Counted from the first letter of the stretch, positions 43,094-51,485 are shown. The stretch: 64,000 nt of DNA from Bacteroidales bacterium (GCA_017455065.1 JAFTBU010000049.1:1-64000); one strand, 5' to 3'. Numbers and translations are program-made. The notes: generated by a model from the letters alone, not told the origin.

Positions 43094-43627
43094 TCAGCTG
43101 CCTATATTTTCGTGAATGAGTTCTGTCAGGCTGCGTATGATCTCATAGTCGTTGAGATTCATGCCTTCGAATACTTCCTTGACTTCGGAGGTGCTCAGCT
43201 CGAAAGTCCCTTCGTCCGTGATGTAGCGTATGGTGAACTCTATGTCCTGGTACTGGCAGATGAAATTGGCGAAGCAGCCTGAAAGGTCGCCCTTGGGCTG
43301 CAGGTCGATGTGCGAACGCTGATACGAGGCATAGATCTCAGTACCCTCCCCCACCTTGGATTTGAGGTAGAAGCGGCCGTTGCAGATCTGCGAATGGAAT
43401 TTCAGCAGGGCTATGCCCATGCCTATCTTGCGCTCTTTGCGGCAGGAGTAGAAATGGTCGTTTATCGCGTCGATCATGTCCTGGGGCATGCCGCAGCCGT
43501 TGTCTATGATCTTGATAGAGAGCAGGTCACGCGCTGCGCTGTCCTCCATCTCTATGGTGATACGGGTGGCTCCGGCACGGATGGAGTTGTGGGTGATGTC
43601 TATTATGTGCAGGTCGAGGCTTTTCAT
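43094..43627 (-). CDS. Histidine-kinase-type ATPase domain protein of the hydrogenase operon
   Basis: 177 residues. GHKL ATPase motifs: DITHNSIRAGA (N box), KIIDNGCGMP (G1) and RKIGMGIALLK (G2). There is no dimerisation or His-phosphorylation domain. The C-terminal 60 residues form an extra small domain. Homologues occur in [FeFe] hydrogenase clusters of Clostridia and Thermotogae without a tested role. It may serve as an anti-sigma-like kinase or partner of the PHP or hydrogenase-like proteins next to it. Confidence 0.8.
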   Translation of the reverse strand: MKSLDLHIIDITHNSIRAGATRITIEMEDSAARDLLSIKIIDNGCGMPQDMIDAINDHFYSCRKERKIGMGIALLKFHSQICNGRFYLKSKVGEGTEIYASYQRSHIDLQPKGDLSGCFANFICQYQDIEFTIRYITDEGTFELSTSEVKEVFEGMNLNDYEIIRSLTELIHENIGS

Positions 43628-43628
43628 T

Positions 43629-44363
43629 CTATAGTATCACTGGCTCTCCGGGACGGAGGGCGTACTTGAAATTCTCGAAACTGAAAGACGGCATCTCCAG
43701 GACGCTGAAGACCTTGGCGATGTCGTCTATGTAATGGGCGTCGCTGCTCTGGATGAAGTTGAAATCGCTGAACCACGGGCAGTCCTCGAGGAACTTGTAG
43801 CCGTCGCGGCGGCAGCGGGAGCTGAGCTCCAGGGCGTGGAACTTGAGTTTGTCCGGGACCATGCCGAGTTGGGAGGAGATGCTGAAACTGCTGCGGTCCA
43901 CATGGGCAGGGATGAATATCCCGCCCATTTCATAGACTTTGCGCTGGAGTTCCAGCATGGGTAGGTCCAGGGCGTTTATCAGCAGATGGGGCACCTGGTC
44001 CAGGACGTTCTCCTCTTCGTCCACCACCAGTTGGTAGCCGAAACGGTCCACGTCGTTTTCAAACCATATCACCCTCGAATCCAGGAACTTCTGGAACTCG
44101 GCAAGCTTTTCGGAACTGGGCATGAAGGCCAGGCAGTGCACTTCCTCACGGGTGGTGACTTCCGCACCCATGAGCACATGAAGGCCGGCCTGCTCGCCAA
44201 GTCTTCTGGTGACTTCTGCATTAAGGGTGGAGTTGTGGTCGGTGATGCCTATGATATCCAGGCCCCTCTCCTTAGCTTTGGCTACGATAGCCGAGGGGCT
44301 CATCTCGAGGTCCCCGCAGGGAGACAGCACCGAGTGGATGTGCATATCGGCCTTGAACTGCAT
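43629..44363 (-). CDS. PHP domain phosphoesterase of the hydrogenase operon
   Basis: 244 residues of the PHP fold with its four metal motifs visible: DMHIHSVLSPCG (HxH), ITDHNS, a mid-chain HVDRSS and a late QSSDAHYID. PHP proteins hydrolyse phosphate esters or nucleotides with a trinuclear metal centre. This short form with a C-terminal PHP-associated segment is found in hydrogenase clusters; the substrate is unknown. It begins 6 bases after the upstream DRTGG gene and ends 1 base before the ATPase gene. Confidence 0.85.
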   Translation of the reverse strand: MQFKADMHIHSVLSPCGDLEMSPSAIVAKAKERGLDIIGITDHNSTLNAEVTRRLGEQAGLHVLMGAEVTTREEVHCLAFMPSSEKLAEFQKFLDSRVIWFENDVDRFGYQLVVDEEENVLDQVPHLLINALDLPMLELQRKVYEMGGIFIPAHVDRSSFSISSQLGMVPDKLKFHALELSSRCRRDGYKFLEDCPWFSDFNFIQSSDAHYIDDIAKVFSVLEMPSFSFENFKYALRPGEPVIL

Positions 44364-44369
44364 CCAGGC

Positions 44370-44699
44370 TTATTTGAGAAGTTCGTAGAGCTTTCCGCAG
44401 ACCTGGAATGTGGCATCGTGGCTCACCAGGATGCATATATCCTCTTCCTTGGCGTGCTCCAGCATATCCTCGTCGGGCACTCCGTCGCGGACCAGTATCA
44501 CCGCAGGGATGTCCTTGAGGGAAGCGATGGCTGTCACGTTCTTGTGGGTCTGCATGGTGACCCAGACCTGGCCGCTGCGGGCATTGCCCATCACGTCGCT
44601 CAGCAGGTCGGAAGCGTAGGCTCCGCTGACTTCTGCGTCGAGATTGGCTTCGTTCAGGCACTTCAGGTCCAGTTTTTCAATGATTTCCTTGACTGTCAT
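44370..44699 (-). CDS. DRTGG domain protein (copy 2)
   Basis: 109 residues forming a single DRTGG-type domain, a Rossmann-like module otherwise known from CBS-containing pyrophosphatases and phosphotransacetylases. Features: EVSGAYASDLLSDVMGNA, VWVTMQTHKN and the AVILVRDGVPDEDM strand. It resembles the gene at 46482-46826 in length and motif order. It probably binds a small ligand or protein and acts with the hydrogenase-like subunit encoded just upstream. Confidence 0.8.
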   Translation of the reverse strand: MTVKEIIEKLDLKCLNEANLDAEVSGAYASDLLSDVMGNARSGQVWVTMQTHKNVTAIASLKDIPAVILVRDGVPDEDMLEHAKEEDICILVSHDATFQVCGKLYELLK

Positions 44700-44700
44700 A

Positions 44701-46062
44701 TCAATGATCCGTTTTTTCGTCCTTATGTATTTCCTTGGTCCGCACCTTCTCTCCCCAGATGTCCCGGATGGCGCTCTCTGAGGCCCGGGAATTGCGGTTG
44801 ATGAAGATGCAGGTGTCTATCCTGGCGTCGCCGCGCACGATGTCTTCGGCCAGGGCGGCGCAGGAGGGCGCACCGCAGGCGGAGCAGTTCACTCCGGGCA
44901 GGGCGCTTTCTATCTTTTTCATGCGCTCGGCCATCTTGAAGGCCTCGGCATAATTGTCATCGAGCTTGTAAATGGAACGGGGCTTGATCTCCGGAATCTC
45001 CATCTGGTCCTCTATCATGGCGGTGAATTCGGGATCGTAGCTGCGCATGCCGGGGCTCCTGGGGCGCTGCAGACGGTCGAATATCCTGGCCCTGTTCTCC
45101 AGCCGCTTGCGGGCGACGAAGCGGTTGTTCACGGCGAGGACGCCTCCCACGCAGCCCTGGTCGCAGATACGCATCTCCACGAGACCGCGGGCATCGATAG
45201 CGTCATCTTCGAGTTTTTCCAGGAAATCCAATACGTTCTGCAGGCCGTCCACCGCATAGTGCTCACCCTTGAAGAGGGCGGCCTCACCTCCTGAGAGGGG
45301 CCAGAGCACGCCGCGGGAGGTCAGGGCGTGGTTGACCGGCTCGGTATCCCTGCTCCGCTCATGGAGCATGAGGCGGACTTTGTTGTAGAGGAAATCCATG
45401 TTGATGACACCCGAGATGCAGGTCTCCTTGCCGCTTACAGGATATTTGACTGCGGCTATCTTGGCCGCACAGGGAGTCACGTAAAACACCCCTATGGACT
45501 CACGGCTGGCCCCTTTGTCCATCAGGCGCTTTATGATGACCCGGGAAGCTAGTTCCAGCGGGGAACGGAGCCGTATCAGATTGCCCACCAGCGAGGGGAA
45601 CCTCACCTGAATGAGCCGGGTGATGGCGGGACAGTAAGGTGAGATGAAAGTCCCGATCTCAGGGTGGCGTTCCATGTACTGGGTATACAGGTCGGCCATG
45701 TACTCCACTTCATGCTCCACCTCGTAGATGTGGGTGAAACCGAGTTTCTTCAGGCAGGAATAGATGGCCCTGGTCCTGTATCTGTCATCGAACTGGCCTA
45801 TGAAGGTGGCCGGGACGAGACATACCCGATACTCGTAATCCTCTATCATGGCGAAATCGTCCTGCTGGATGTAGATCGCCTTGTGAGGGCATATCTTCAT
45901 GCACTCCCCGCAGTCGACGCATTTGTTGTCGTTTATCACAGCCTTGCCGTCCCGGATGCGGATGGCGCCCGTAGGGCATACCCGCATACAGGCCGTACAA
46001 CTCTGGCAGAGCTGCCCGTCGACCTTGAGTGAATGTCTGAAATATGTTTCCCTTTTCGTCAT
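44701..46062 (-). CDS. Hydrogenase-like iron-sulfur protein (HydS/HfsB-type sensory or accessory subunit)
   Basis: 453 residues. Two N-terminal 4Fe-4S motifs (CQSCTACMRVCP and CVDCGECMKICP), then an [FeFe] hydrogenase large-subunit domain, then a C-terminal iron-sulfur domain (CSACGAPSC). In the hydrogenase domain the four Cys that hold the H-cluster cubane appear kept: L1 ISPYCPAI (Cys144), L2 TPCAAK, L3 RICDQGCVGG. The proton-relay Cys just before Cys144 is Tyr143, and the L3 tail GGGQP is absent. This suggests a slow or sensory enzyme, as in group C/D hydrogenases, not the main catalyst. It has no PAS domain. Confidence 0.85.
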   Translation of the reverse strand: MTKRETYFRHSLKVDGQLCQSCTACMRVCPTGAIRIRDGKAVINDNKCVDCGECMKICPHKAIYIQQDDFAMIEDYEYRVCLVPATFIGQFDDRYRTRAIYSCLKKLGFTHIYEVEHEVEYMADLYTQYMERHPEIGTFISPYCPAITRLIQVRFPSLVGNLIRLRSPLELASRVIIKRLMDKGASRESIGVFYVTPCAAKIAAVKYPVSGKETCISGVINMDFLYNKVRLMLHERSRDTEPVNHALTSRGVLWPLSGGEAALFKGEHYAVDGLQNVLDFLEKLEDDAIDARGLVEMRICDQGCVGGVLAVNNRFVARKRLENRARIFDRLQRPRSPGMRSYDPEFTAMIEDQMEIPEIKPRSIYKLDDNYAEAFKMAERMKKIESALPGVNCSACGAPSCAALAEDIVRGDARIDTCIFINRNSRASESAIRDIWGEKVRTKEIHKDEKTDH

Positions 46063-46065
46063 TTG

Positions 46066-46479
46066 TCAGCGAAGATAAACTGTCATGGTGACGGTGGTGC
46101 CCACTCCGACCGTCGTATCGATCTTGAGTTCGTCAGTATTTTTCTTGATGTTGGGCAGGCCCATGCCGGCGCCATAGCCCATCTCCCGCACCTTGGCGGA
46201 AGCGGTGGACCAGCCTTCCTGCATGGCAAGTTCTATGTCCGGGATGCCGGGACCCTGGTCAGCCACCACCATCACTATCTTCTCGGGGTCGATATCCACG
46301 TCGATCCTGCCGCCATAGGCATGTGCGACCGCATTGATTTCCGCTTCGAAGAGAGCCACTACGGTCCGCTTGATGTCGGCTGCATCCACGCCGAGCTGCT
46401 TCAGCGTGCGTTTGACACTGCTGGAAGCCTGGCCGGCGTCGGAGAAATTGCCGCGCTCTATGTCGAAGGTGTAATGCAT
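46066..46479 (-). CDS. RsbW-like ATPase (anti-sigma-type) of the hydrogenase operon
   Basis: 137 residues, GHKL fold of the serine kinase/anti-sigma size. N box FEAEINAVAHAYGG, G1 VADQGPGIPD and G2 GYGAGMGLPN. Similar to RsbW/SpoIIAB-type proteins, with the long G2 lid. Start at ATG 46479 overlaps the end of the DRTGG gene upstream. It lies directly upstream of the hydrogenase-like subunit; the pair DRTGG + ATPase recurs at the other end of the operon (44370 and 43094). Confidence 0.8.
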   Translation of the reverse strand: MHYTFDIERGNFSDAGQASSSVKRTLKQLGVDAADIKRTVVALFEAEINAVAHAYGGRIDVDIDPEKIVMVVADQGPGIPDIELAMQEGWSTASAKVREMGYGAGMGLPNIKKNTDELKIDTTVGVGTTVTMTVYLR

Positions 46480-46481
46480 GG

Positions 46482-46826
46482 CTAATACAGGGGTTTGATA
46501 CCGGCACCGTAGAGTATGCCGCTGATCTTGAAGATGCTGTAGCGGGATTTGATGATGGTGATGCCCATCTCTTCCGCAAGGGCGATCATCTCGGCGTCGG
46601 GCTGCTTGTCGCGTCCTATCACCACCACCCGCAGGTCCGCCATTTCGGAGGTGCGCATAGTCTGGTTGTTGCAAAGGCCGGTGATGAGCACCGTCTCGTC
46701 CATGGAGAAACGCAACACGTCGCTCATCAGATCGGATGCGAAGGCCTTCTGCACTTCGTAGACATCATCGGCGGGAGCTCCGGTGACCTGCCCGTCCACA
46801 AGTTTTGCTATTTCGTCTATTTTCAT
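46482..46826 (-). CDS. DRTGG domain protein (copy 1)
   Basis: 114 residues, a single DRTGG-type domain with EVQKAFASDLMSDVLRFS, TVLITGLCNNQTMRTSEM and the strand RVVVIGRDKQPDAEM. It corresponds to the 44370-44699 protein position by position. Neither gene has a signal peptide or Cys cluster. It begins after an 85-base gap downstream of hydC, the largest gap in the operon, so an internal promoter or processing site is possible there. Confidence 0.8.
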   Translation of the reverse strand: MKIDEIAKLVDGQVTGAPADDVYEVQKAFASDLMSDVLRFSMDETVLITGLCNNQTMRTSEMADLRVVVIGRDKQPDAEMIALAEEMGITIIKSRYSIFKISGILYGAGIKPLY

Positions 46827-46860
46827 TTCAGTTCAGGATGGAAACATCGGAAAAACACCA

Positions 46861-46888
46861 CGGGCCTGCTCTGAGGAGGGCCGGCCCG
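46861..46888 (-). repeat. GC-rich inverted repeat between hydC and the accessory genes
   Basis: CGGGCC (46861-46866) pairs with GGCCCG (46883-46888), and a 10-base palindrome GGGCCGGCCC sits at 46878-46887. It has no U-run and could be an RNA processing or attenuation site that lowers expression of the downstream accessory genes relative to hydABC. Confidence 0.4.
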
Positions 46889-46910
46889 AAGCGTTTTCAA
46901 CGATTATGTC

Positions 46911-47396
46911 TTAATCTGCGTACTCCGCAAGTATTCCCTTGATCCTTTCGGGAACGAGGCGGCCGTAGGTCTTGCCGTTGATGGTCATGACAGGGGCCAG
47001 ACCACAGGCACCCACACAGCGCAGCACGTCCAGGGAGAACTTGCCGTCGGGGGTGACCCCGCCTTCGGAGATCTTCAGCTCGCTCTTCAGTGCGTCCAGT
47101 ATCTTCTCGGCGCCCTTGACATAGCAGGCGGTGCCCAGACATACCGAGATCGCGTACTTGCCCTTGGGGTTCATGGTGAAGAAGCTGTAGAACGAGACGA
47201 CGCCGTACACCTTTCCGGGAGGGATTCCGAGGAATTCCGCCACGACCTGCTGGACCTCTTCAGGCAGGTAGCCGAAGTGCTCCTGGGTCTTGTGGAGGAC
47301 GTTGATCAACTCTCCGGGATTATTGTCGAAAGAAGCGCAGATTTCCTTGATCTTCTGGTAGCTGGCTTCATTGATTTTTATCTTGTGTCCACACAT
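46911..47396 (-). CDS. hydC: Bifurcating [FeFe] hydrogenase subunit HydC (NuoE-like)
   Basis: 161 residues with a thioredoxin-like [2Fe-2S] domain: CLGTAC and CVGACGL supply the four Cys. The N-terminal helical part (ELINVLHKTQEHFGYLP) matches NuoE. In HydABC it forms part of the electron path between NADH and ferredoxin. The gene follows hydA after 7 bases. Confidence 0.94.
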   Translation of the reverse strand: MCGHKIKINEASYQKIKEICASFDNNPGELINVLHKTQEHFGYLPEEVQQVVAEFLGIPPGKVYGVVSFYSFFTMNPKGKYAISVCLGTACYVKGAEKILDALKSELKISEGGVTPDGKFSLDVLRCVGACGLAPVMTINGKTYGRLVPERIKGILAEYAD

Positions 47397-47403
47397 GGTT
47401 CAA

Positions 47404-49179
47404 TTATTTTTCGATGTCAAACTTGATCCTCTTGTCGAAGTAATGAGTGTGAAGCAGGTGATGCGACTTCTCCGAGCAAGGCTCGCCGTAGAACTCCTTG
47501 TAGATCGCCTGGACCTCAGGATTTTCATGGGACTTGCGTATGGGCATCCTCCTGTCCGCCTCGTAGATGGCTGCGTGACGGGCCTTGATGATGGATGCGT
47601 CTCCGTGGTGATAAGGCTGGCCGGCGCCGTCGATGCAGCCGCCGGGGCAGGCCATCACTTCCACGAAGTGGTAAGGGCAGTTGCCGGCTTTGATCTGCTC
47701 GAGTATGGTGCGGGCGTTCTTCAGTCCATAGACCACTGCCACCTTGAGGTCTGCCACTCCCGGGACGGGGACGGTAGCTTCGCGTATGCCTTCCAGGCCG
47801 CGGACTTCCTCGAAGTCAATTTTCGGGAGGGTCTTGCCTGTGAGCACCTCGACTGCAGTACGCAGGGCTGCCTCCATGACTCCTCCGGTGACACCGAAGA
47901 TGACGGCTGCGCCAGTGGACTCGCCCAGAGGGGAATCGAATTTCTCGTCGGGCAGGTTCTGGAAGTCTATGTTGCAAAGCTTGATGAGGCGTGCGAGCTC
48001 ACGGGTGGTGATGGAGTAATCCACATCGGGGTTGCCGTTTACCTTGAACTCGTCACGCTCGCTCTCGTACTTCTTGGCGACGCAAGGCATGACGGAGACG
48101 GAGACCATCTTCTCGCGGGGGACGCCGATCTTGTCTGCGAAATAGGACTTGACCGTAGCGCCGAACATCTGCTGGGGCGACTTGGCCGTGGAAGGATAGT
48201 CGCGCAACTCGGGATAGAATTTCTCGTAGAAATTGACCCAGGCGGGGCAGCAGGAGGTCATGACGGGGAGCTTGACATCCTTGTCGCCGGAGAGGAAGGC
48301 CTTCAGGCGGCCGATGACTTCCGTTCCCTCCTCCATGATGGTGAGGTCGGCGGACCAGTCTGTGTCGAATACATAATCGAAGCCGATGGCCCTCAGGGCG
48401 GCTGCCAGTTTGCCCGTGACGATGCTTCCGGCGGGCATGCCGAACTCTTCGCCCAGAGCCACGCGGACGGCCGGGGCGACCTGCACGCAGGTGGTGACTT
48501 CGGGATTGGCAATGTCGCGGAGTATCTTCGCGGTATGGTCCACTTCGGTGAGGGCGCCCACGGGGCAGACAGCGACGCACTGGCCGCAGAATACGCAGTT
48601 GGTATCGACCAGGTCATCGTCGAAAGCGGTGGAAACCACGGCGGAGAATCCTCTGTGGACGGCGCCGAGCACACCTACGCTCTGATACTCGTGGCATACG
48701 GACTCGCAGCGGCGGCACATGATGCACTTGTTCTCATCGCGGACGATGGACGGGGACAGGGTCACGGGATACTGGGACTTCTGTCCGGTGAAGGGGATGT
48801 CGCGTATGCCCATCTGGGCTGCCAGGGCCTGGAGCTCGCACTTGCCGCTCTTGGCACAGCGGAGACAGTCGTTGGGATGGTCGCTGAGCATCAGCTCGAG
48901 CACCGTCTTGCGGGCATTGACCGCGCGGAGCGAATTGGTCTTGACGACCATGTCCGGCATACACTCTGTGATACAGGCCGGAGCGAGATTCCTGCGGCCC
49001 GCAACCTCGACCACGCACACACGGCATCCGCCGGGGTGGTTCTTGAGGGCGAGACCGTCAAGTTCGAAATTGCAGAGGGTAGGAATCTTGATACCCATCT
49101 GCTCGGCAGCTTTCAAAATGGTCGTACCCTTGGGCACTTCCACTGCTCTGTTGTCTATAGTCAATTTGATAGTATCCAT
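47404..49179 (-). CDS. hydA: [FeFe] hydrogenase catalytic subunit HydA (electron-bifurcating, group A)
   Basis: 591 residues. N-terminal plant-type [2Fe-2S] domain (CNFELDG, CRVC), His/Cys 4Fe-4S site (HPNDCLRCAKSGKC), two 4Fe-4S motifs (CIMCRRCESVC; CVFCGQCVAVCP), then the H-cluster domain: L1 TSCCPAW (relay Cys310, ligand Cys311), L2 MPCVAKKYE, L3 EVMACPGGCIDGAGQP, and a C-terminal small-subunit region. It makes or oxidises H2; with HydB and HydC it couples NADH and reduced ferredoxin. Start set at ATG 49179: a GGAGG lies 7 bases upstream, which rules against two in-frame upstream starts. L3 has Ala in the usual GGGQP stretch. Confidence 0.95.
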   Translation of the reverse strand: MDTIKLTIDNRAVEVPKGTTILKAAEQMGIKIPTLCNFELDGLALKNHPGGCRVCVVEVAGRRNLAPACITECMPDMVVKTNSLRAVNARKTVLELMLSDHPNDCLRCAKSGKCELQALAAQMGIRDIPFTGQKSQYPVTLSPSIVRDENKCIMCRRCESVCHEYQSVGVLGAVHRGFSAVVSTAFDDDLVDTNCVFCGQCVAVCPVGALTEVDHTAKILRDIANPEVTTCVQVAPAVRVALGEEFGMPAGSIVTGKLAAALRAIGFDYVFDTDWSADLTIMEEGTEVIGRLKAFLSGDKDVKLPVMTSCCPAWVNFYEKFYPELRDYPSTAKSPQQMFGATVKSYFADKIGVPREKMVSVSVMPCVAKKYESERDEFKVNGNPDVDYSITTRELARLIKLCNIDFQNLPDEKFDSPLGESTGAAVIFGVTGGVMEAALRTAVEVLTGKTLPKIDFEEVRGLEGIREATVPVPGVADLKVAVVYGLKNARTILEQIKAGNCPYHFVEVMACPGGCIDGAGQPYHHGDASIIKARHAAIYEADRRMPIRKSHENPEVQAIYKEFYGEPCSEKSHHLLHTHYFDKRIKFDIEK

Positions 49180-49186
49180 ATGCATT

Positions 49187-49191
49187 CCTCC
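49187..49191 (-). promoter_or_regulatory. Shine-Dalgarno GGAGG for hydA
   Basis: A strong ribosome binding site, rare in this window, 7 bases before ATG 49179 in the hydB-hydA junction. It decides the hydA start and may reflect high expression or an acquired operon. Confidence 0.6.
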
Positions 49192-49192
49192 C

Positions 49193-50986
49193 TTATTTAA
49201 CGCTGATAGCACCGAATTTGCACTTCTCGTAGCAGGTGCCGCACTTGATGCAGTCGACCTGGTCTATGAAGTGCGGAGTCTTGGCGGCTCCGCTGATGGC
49301 GCCGACAGGGCATGCCCTCGCGCAGGCGGTACAGCCCTTGCACTTATCGGGATCGATCACATATTTCTTGAGAGCCTTGCACTGGCCGGCACGGCACTTC
49401 TTCTCGGTGACATGCTCCACGTACTCGTCCCAGAAATTGTTGATGGTGGAAAGCACGGGGTTCGGAGAGGTCTGGCCCAGACCGCAGAGAGCGGTGTCCT
49501 TGATGACGGTGGAGAGGGTCTTGAGCTCTTCGAGATCCTCCATGGTGCCCTTGCCGTCGGTGATCTTGGTGAGGATTTCCAGCAGACGCCTGTTGCCCAC
49601 GCGGCAGGGGGTGCACTTGCCGCAGGACTCGTCCACGGTGAAGCCGAGGTAGAATTTGGCGATGGCGACCATGCAGTCGTCCTCGTCCATGACAATCATA
49701 CCGCCGGAGCCCATCATCGAGCCTGCAGCGACGAGGCTGTCGTAGTCGATGGGGGTGTCGAGGTGCTTCTCGGTGAGGCAGCCGCCGGAAGGACCGCCGG
49801 TCTGGACGGCCTTGAATTTCTTGCCGCCTTTGATACCGCCGCCGATCTCGTAGATGATCTCACGCAGGGTGATACCCATGGGGACCTCGATGAGGCCGAC
49901 GTTGTTGATCTTGCCGGCGAGGGCGAAGACCTTGGTACCCTTGGACTTCTCGGTGCCGATGCTGGCGAACCAGTCGGCGCCCTTGTTTATGATGACGGGG
50001 ATGTTGGCGTAAGTCTCGACGTTGTTTACGTTCGTAGGCTTGCCCAGATAGCCGGACTGTGCGGGGAAGGGCGGTTTGAAGGTAGGTTCACCGCGCTTGC
50101 CTTCCATGGAATGGATGAGGGCGGTCTCCTCACCGCAGACGAATGCGCCTGCGCCGTAGCGGAGCTCGATCTCGAAGTCGAAGCCCGTACCGAGGATGTC
50201 CTTGCCCAGCAGGCCGTAGTCCTCAGCCTGCTTGATGGCCACCTGGAGACGGTGGATGGCGAGGGGATATTCGGCGCGGATATAGATGAGACCCTTATTG
50301 GCTCCGATGCAATAGCCGCAGATGGCCATGGCCTCGAGGATGGAGTGGGGGTCGCCTTCGAGGAGGGACCTGTCCATGAATGCGCCCGGGTCTCCCTCGT
50401 CAGCGTTGCAGACTACATATTTCTGCTCGCCGACGCGGCTTTTGGACGCTATCTCCCATTTAATACCGGTGGGGAAACCTGCACCGCCGCGGCCGCGAAG
50501 GCCGGATTTCTTGATCTCCTCGATGACCTGTTCGGGGGTCATTTCGGTGAGGCACTTGCCAAGCGCGGCATAGCCGTCACGGGCGATGGCTTCCTCTATG
50601 TTTTCAGGATCGATGAAACCGCAGTTTCTCAGTGCGATCCTGAGCTGCTTCTTGTAGAACTCCATGTGCTTGGAGTCGGAGATGCTCTCGTGGGTGTCGG
50701 GAGCTACATACAACAGACGCTGTACCTTGCGGCCTTTGATGATGTGCTCTTCGATGATTTCCTTGGCATCGGAGGGTTGGACCCTGACGTAGAAGGTGTT
50801 GTCGGGGATGATTTTAACGATGGGACCCCTTTCGCAGAAGCCGAAACAGCCGGTGACGACCACCTTTGCGAAATCGGTCAGATCATGGTTGACGAGCTGC
50901 CTGTTGAGCTCGTCGACGATCTCATGACTCGAGGATGCGGAGCAACCAGTACCGCCGCATACCAAAATGTGCATCTTTACTGCCAT
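49193..50986 (-). CDS. hydB: Bifurcating [FeFe] hydrogenase subunit HydB (NuoF-like, FMN/NADH-binding)
   Basis: 597 residues. Order: N-terminal thioredoxin-like [2Fe-2S] domain (CGGTGC, CFGFC), NuoF core with the NADH/FMN loops GRGGAGFPTGIKW and NADEGDPGAFMDR, the SLBB domain, the NuoF 4Fe-4S site (ESCGKCTPCR) and two C-terminal 4Fe-4S motifs (CKGCTACARACP; CIKCGTCYEKCK). It is the flavin subunit where NAD(H) reacts in HydABC. It lies 30 bases downstream of the HndB-like gene and 13 bases upstream of hydA. Confidence 0.95.
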   Translation of the reverse strand: MAVKMHILVCGGTGCSASSSHEIVDELNRQLVNHDLTDFAKVVVTGCFGFCERGPIVKIIPDNTFYVRVQPSDAKEIIEEHIIKGRKVQRLLYVAPDTHESISDSKHMEFYKKQLRIALRNCGFIDPENIEEAIARDGYAALGKCLTEMTPEQVIEEIKKSGLRGRGGAGFPTGIKWEIASKSRVGEQKYVVCNADEGDPGAFMDRSLLEGDPHSILEAMAICGYCIGANKGLIYIRAEYPLAIHRLQVAIKQAEDYGLLGKDILGTGFDFEIELRYGAGAFVCGEETALIHSMEGKRGEPTFKPPFPAQSGYLGKPTNVNNVETYANIPVIINKGADWFASIGTEKSKGTKVFALAGKINNVGLIEVPMGITLREIIYEIGGGIKGGKKFKAVQTGGPSGGCLTEKHLDTPIDYDSLVAAGSMMGSGGMIVMDEDDCMVAIAKFYLGFTVDESCGKCTPCRVGNRRLLEILTKITDGKGTMEDLEELKTLSTVIKDTALCGLGQTSPNPVLSTINNFWDEYVEHVTEKKCRAGQCKALKKYVIDPDKCKGCTACARACPVGAISGAAKTPHFIDQVDCIKCGTCYEKCKFGAISVK

Positions 50987-51016
50987 GTCGGGTTGGGATG
51001 GTTAGGTTCGATAAGG

Positions 51017-51406
51017 TTAAATAGATCTGTAGTTCGCGGGCAGGATGCCTTCGACCAGCTCACCTTCGGCTATGTACTTGTCGATGATCTGCTGGGCGCG
51101 GGCTATGTTGACGCCTCCGAACACGATGGGGTCCTTGCCAGGAATGGTGACTTCGACAGTGGGTTCGGCATAGCTGTAGCCCATGTCTCCCACCTGCATC
51201 ACAAGCGCCTTGATCTGGCGTTTGTCGAGTTCTGAGATGAGATAACTCATCGTTTCCTTGGCTCCTGATGCAATACCGCTGGTGGCCATTCCTACCTTGA
51301 TTTGAATGATAGCTTCGGAGGAGTCGCTCTTTTCACGCATCGACATCCTGCCTTGCATACCCTCTTTTATCTTGCGGAGATCCGCCAGATTTTTGATTTT
51401 ATCCAT
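51017..51406 (-). CDS. HndB-like thioredoxin-fold protein without cysteines
   Basis: 129 residues. The fold and order match the [2Fe-2S] ferredoxin-like HndB family of NADP-reducing hydrogenases: VGMATSGIASGAKETM at the first cluster strand and QVGDMGYSYAEPTVEV at the second. In cluster-binding relatives these contain CxxxxC and CxxxC; here there is no Cys in the whole protein, so it cannot hold the cluster. It opens the hydrogenase operon. It may be structural, or help assemble HydB. Confidence 0.8.
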   Translation of the reverse strand: MDKIKNLADLRKIKEGMQGRMSMREKSDSSEAIIQIKVGMATSGIASGAKETMSYLISELDKRQIKALVMQVGDMGYSYAEPTVEVTIPGKDPIVFGGVNIARAQQIIDKYIAEGELVEGILPANYRSI

Positions 51407-51464
51407 AGGTTTTCTCTGATTGTTATGAGATGAAATGAAATAGTCAGCGTCGTTATGTGTTCAA

Positions 51465-51472
51465 CAAATATA
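51465..51472 (-). promoter_or_regulatory. Promoter -7 element TATATTTG for the hydrogenase operon
   Basis: Exact TAnnTTTG match on the minus strand, 58 bases before ATG 51406. The leader of about 50 bases is longer than those of most genes here. It lies back to back with the promoter at 51486-51493. Confidence 0.65.
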
Positions 51473-51485
51473 AAAAATATTGTGA

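Noticed and set aside
47371-51235. Long open frames of 600-840 codons on the plus strand across hydA and hydB
   Set aside because: They lie exactly opposite well-supported hydrogenase genes, have no family resemblance, and arise from GC-rich third codon positions in the real frame.
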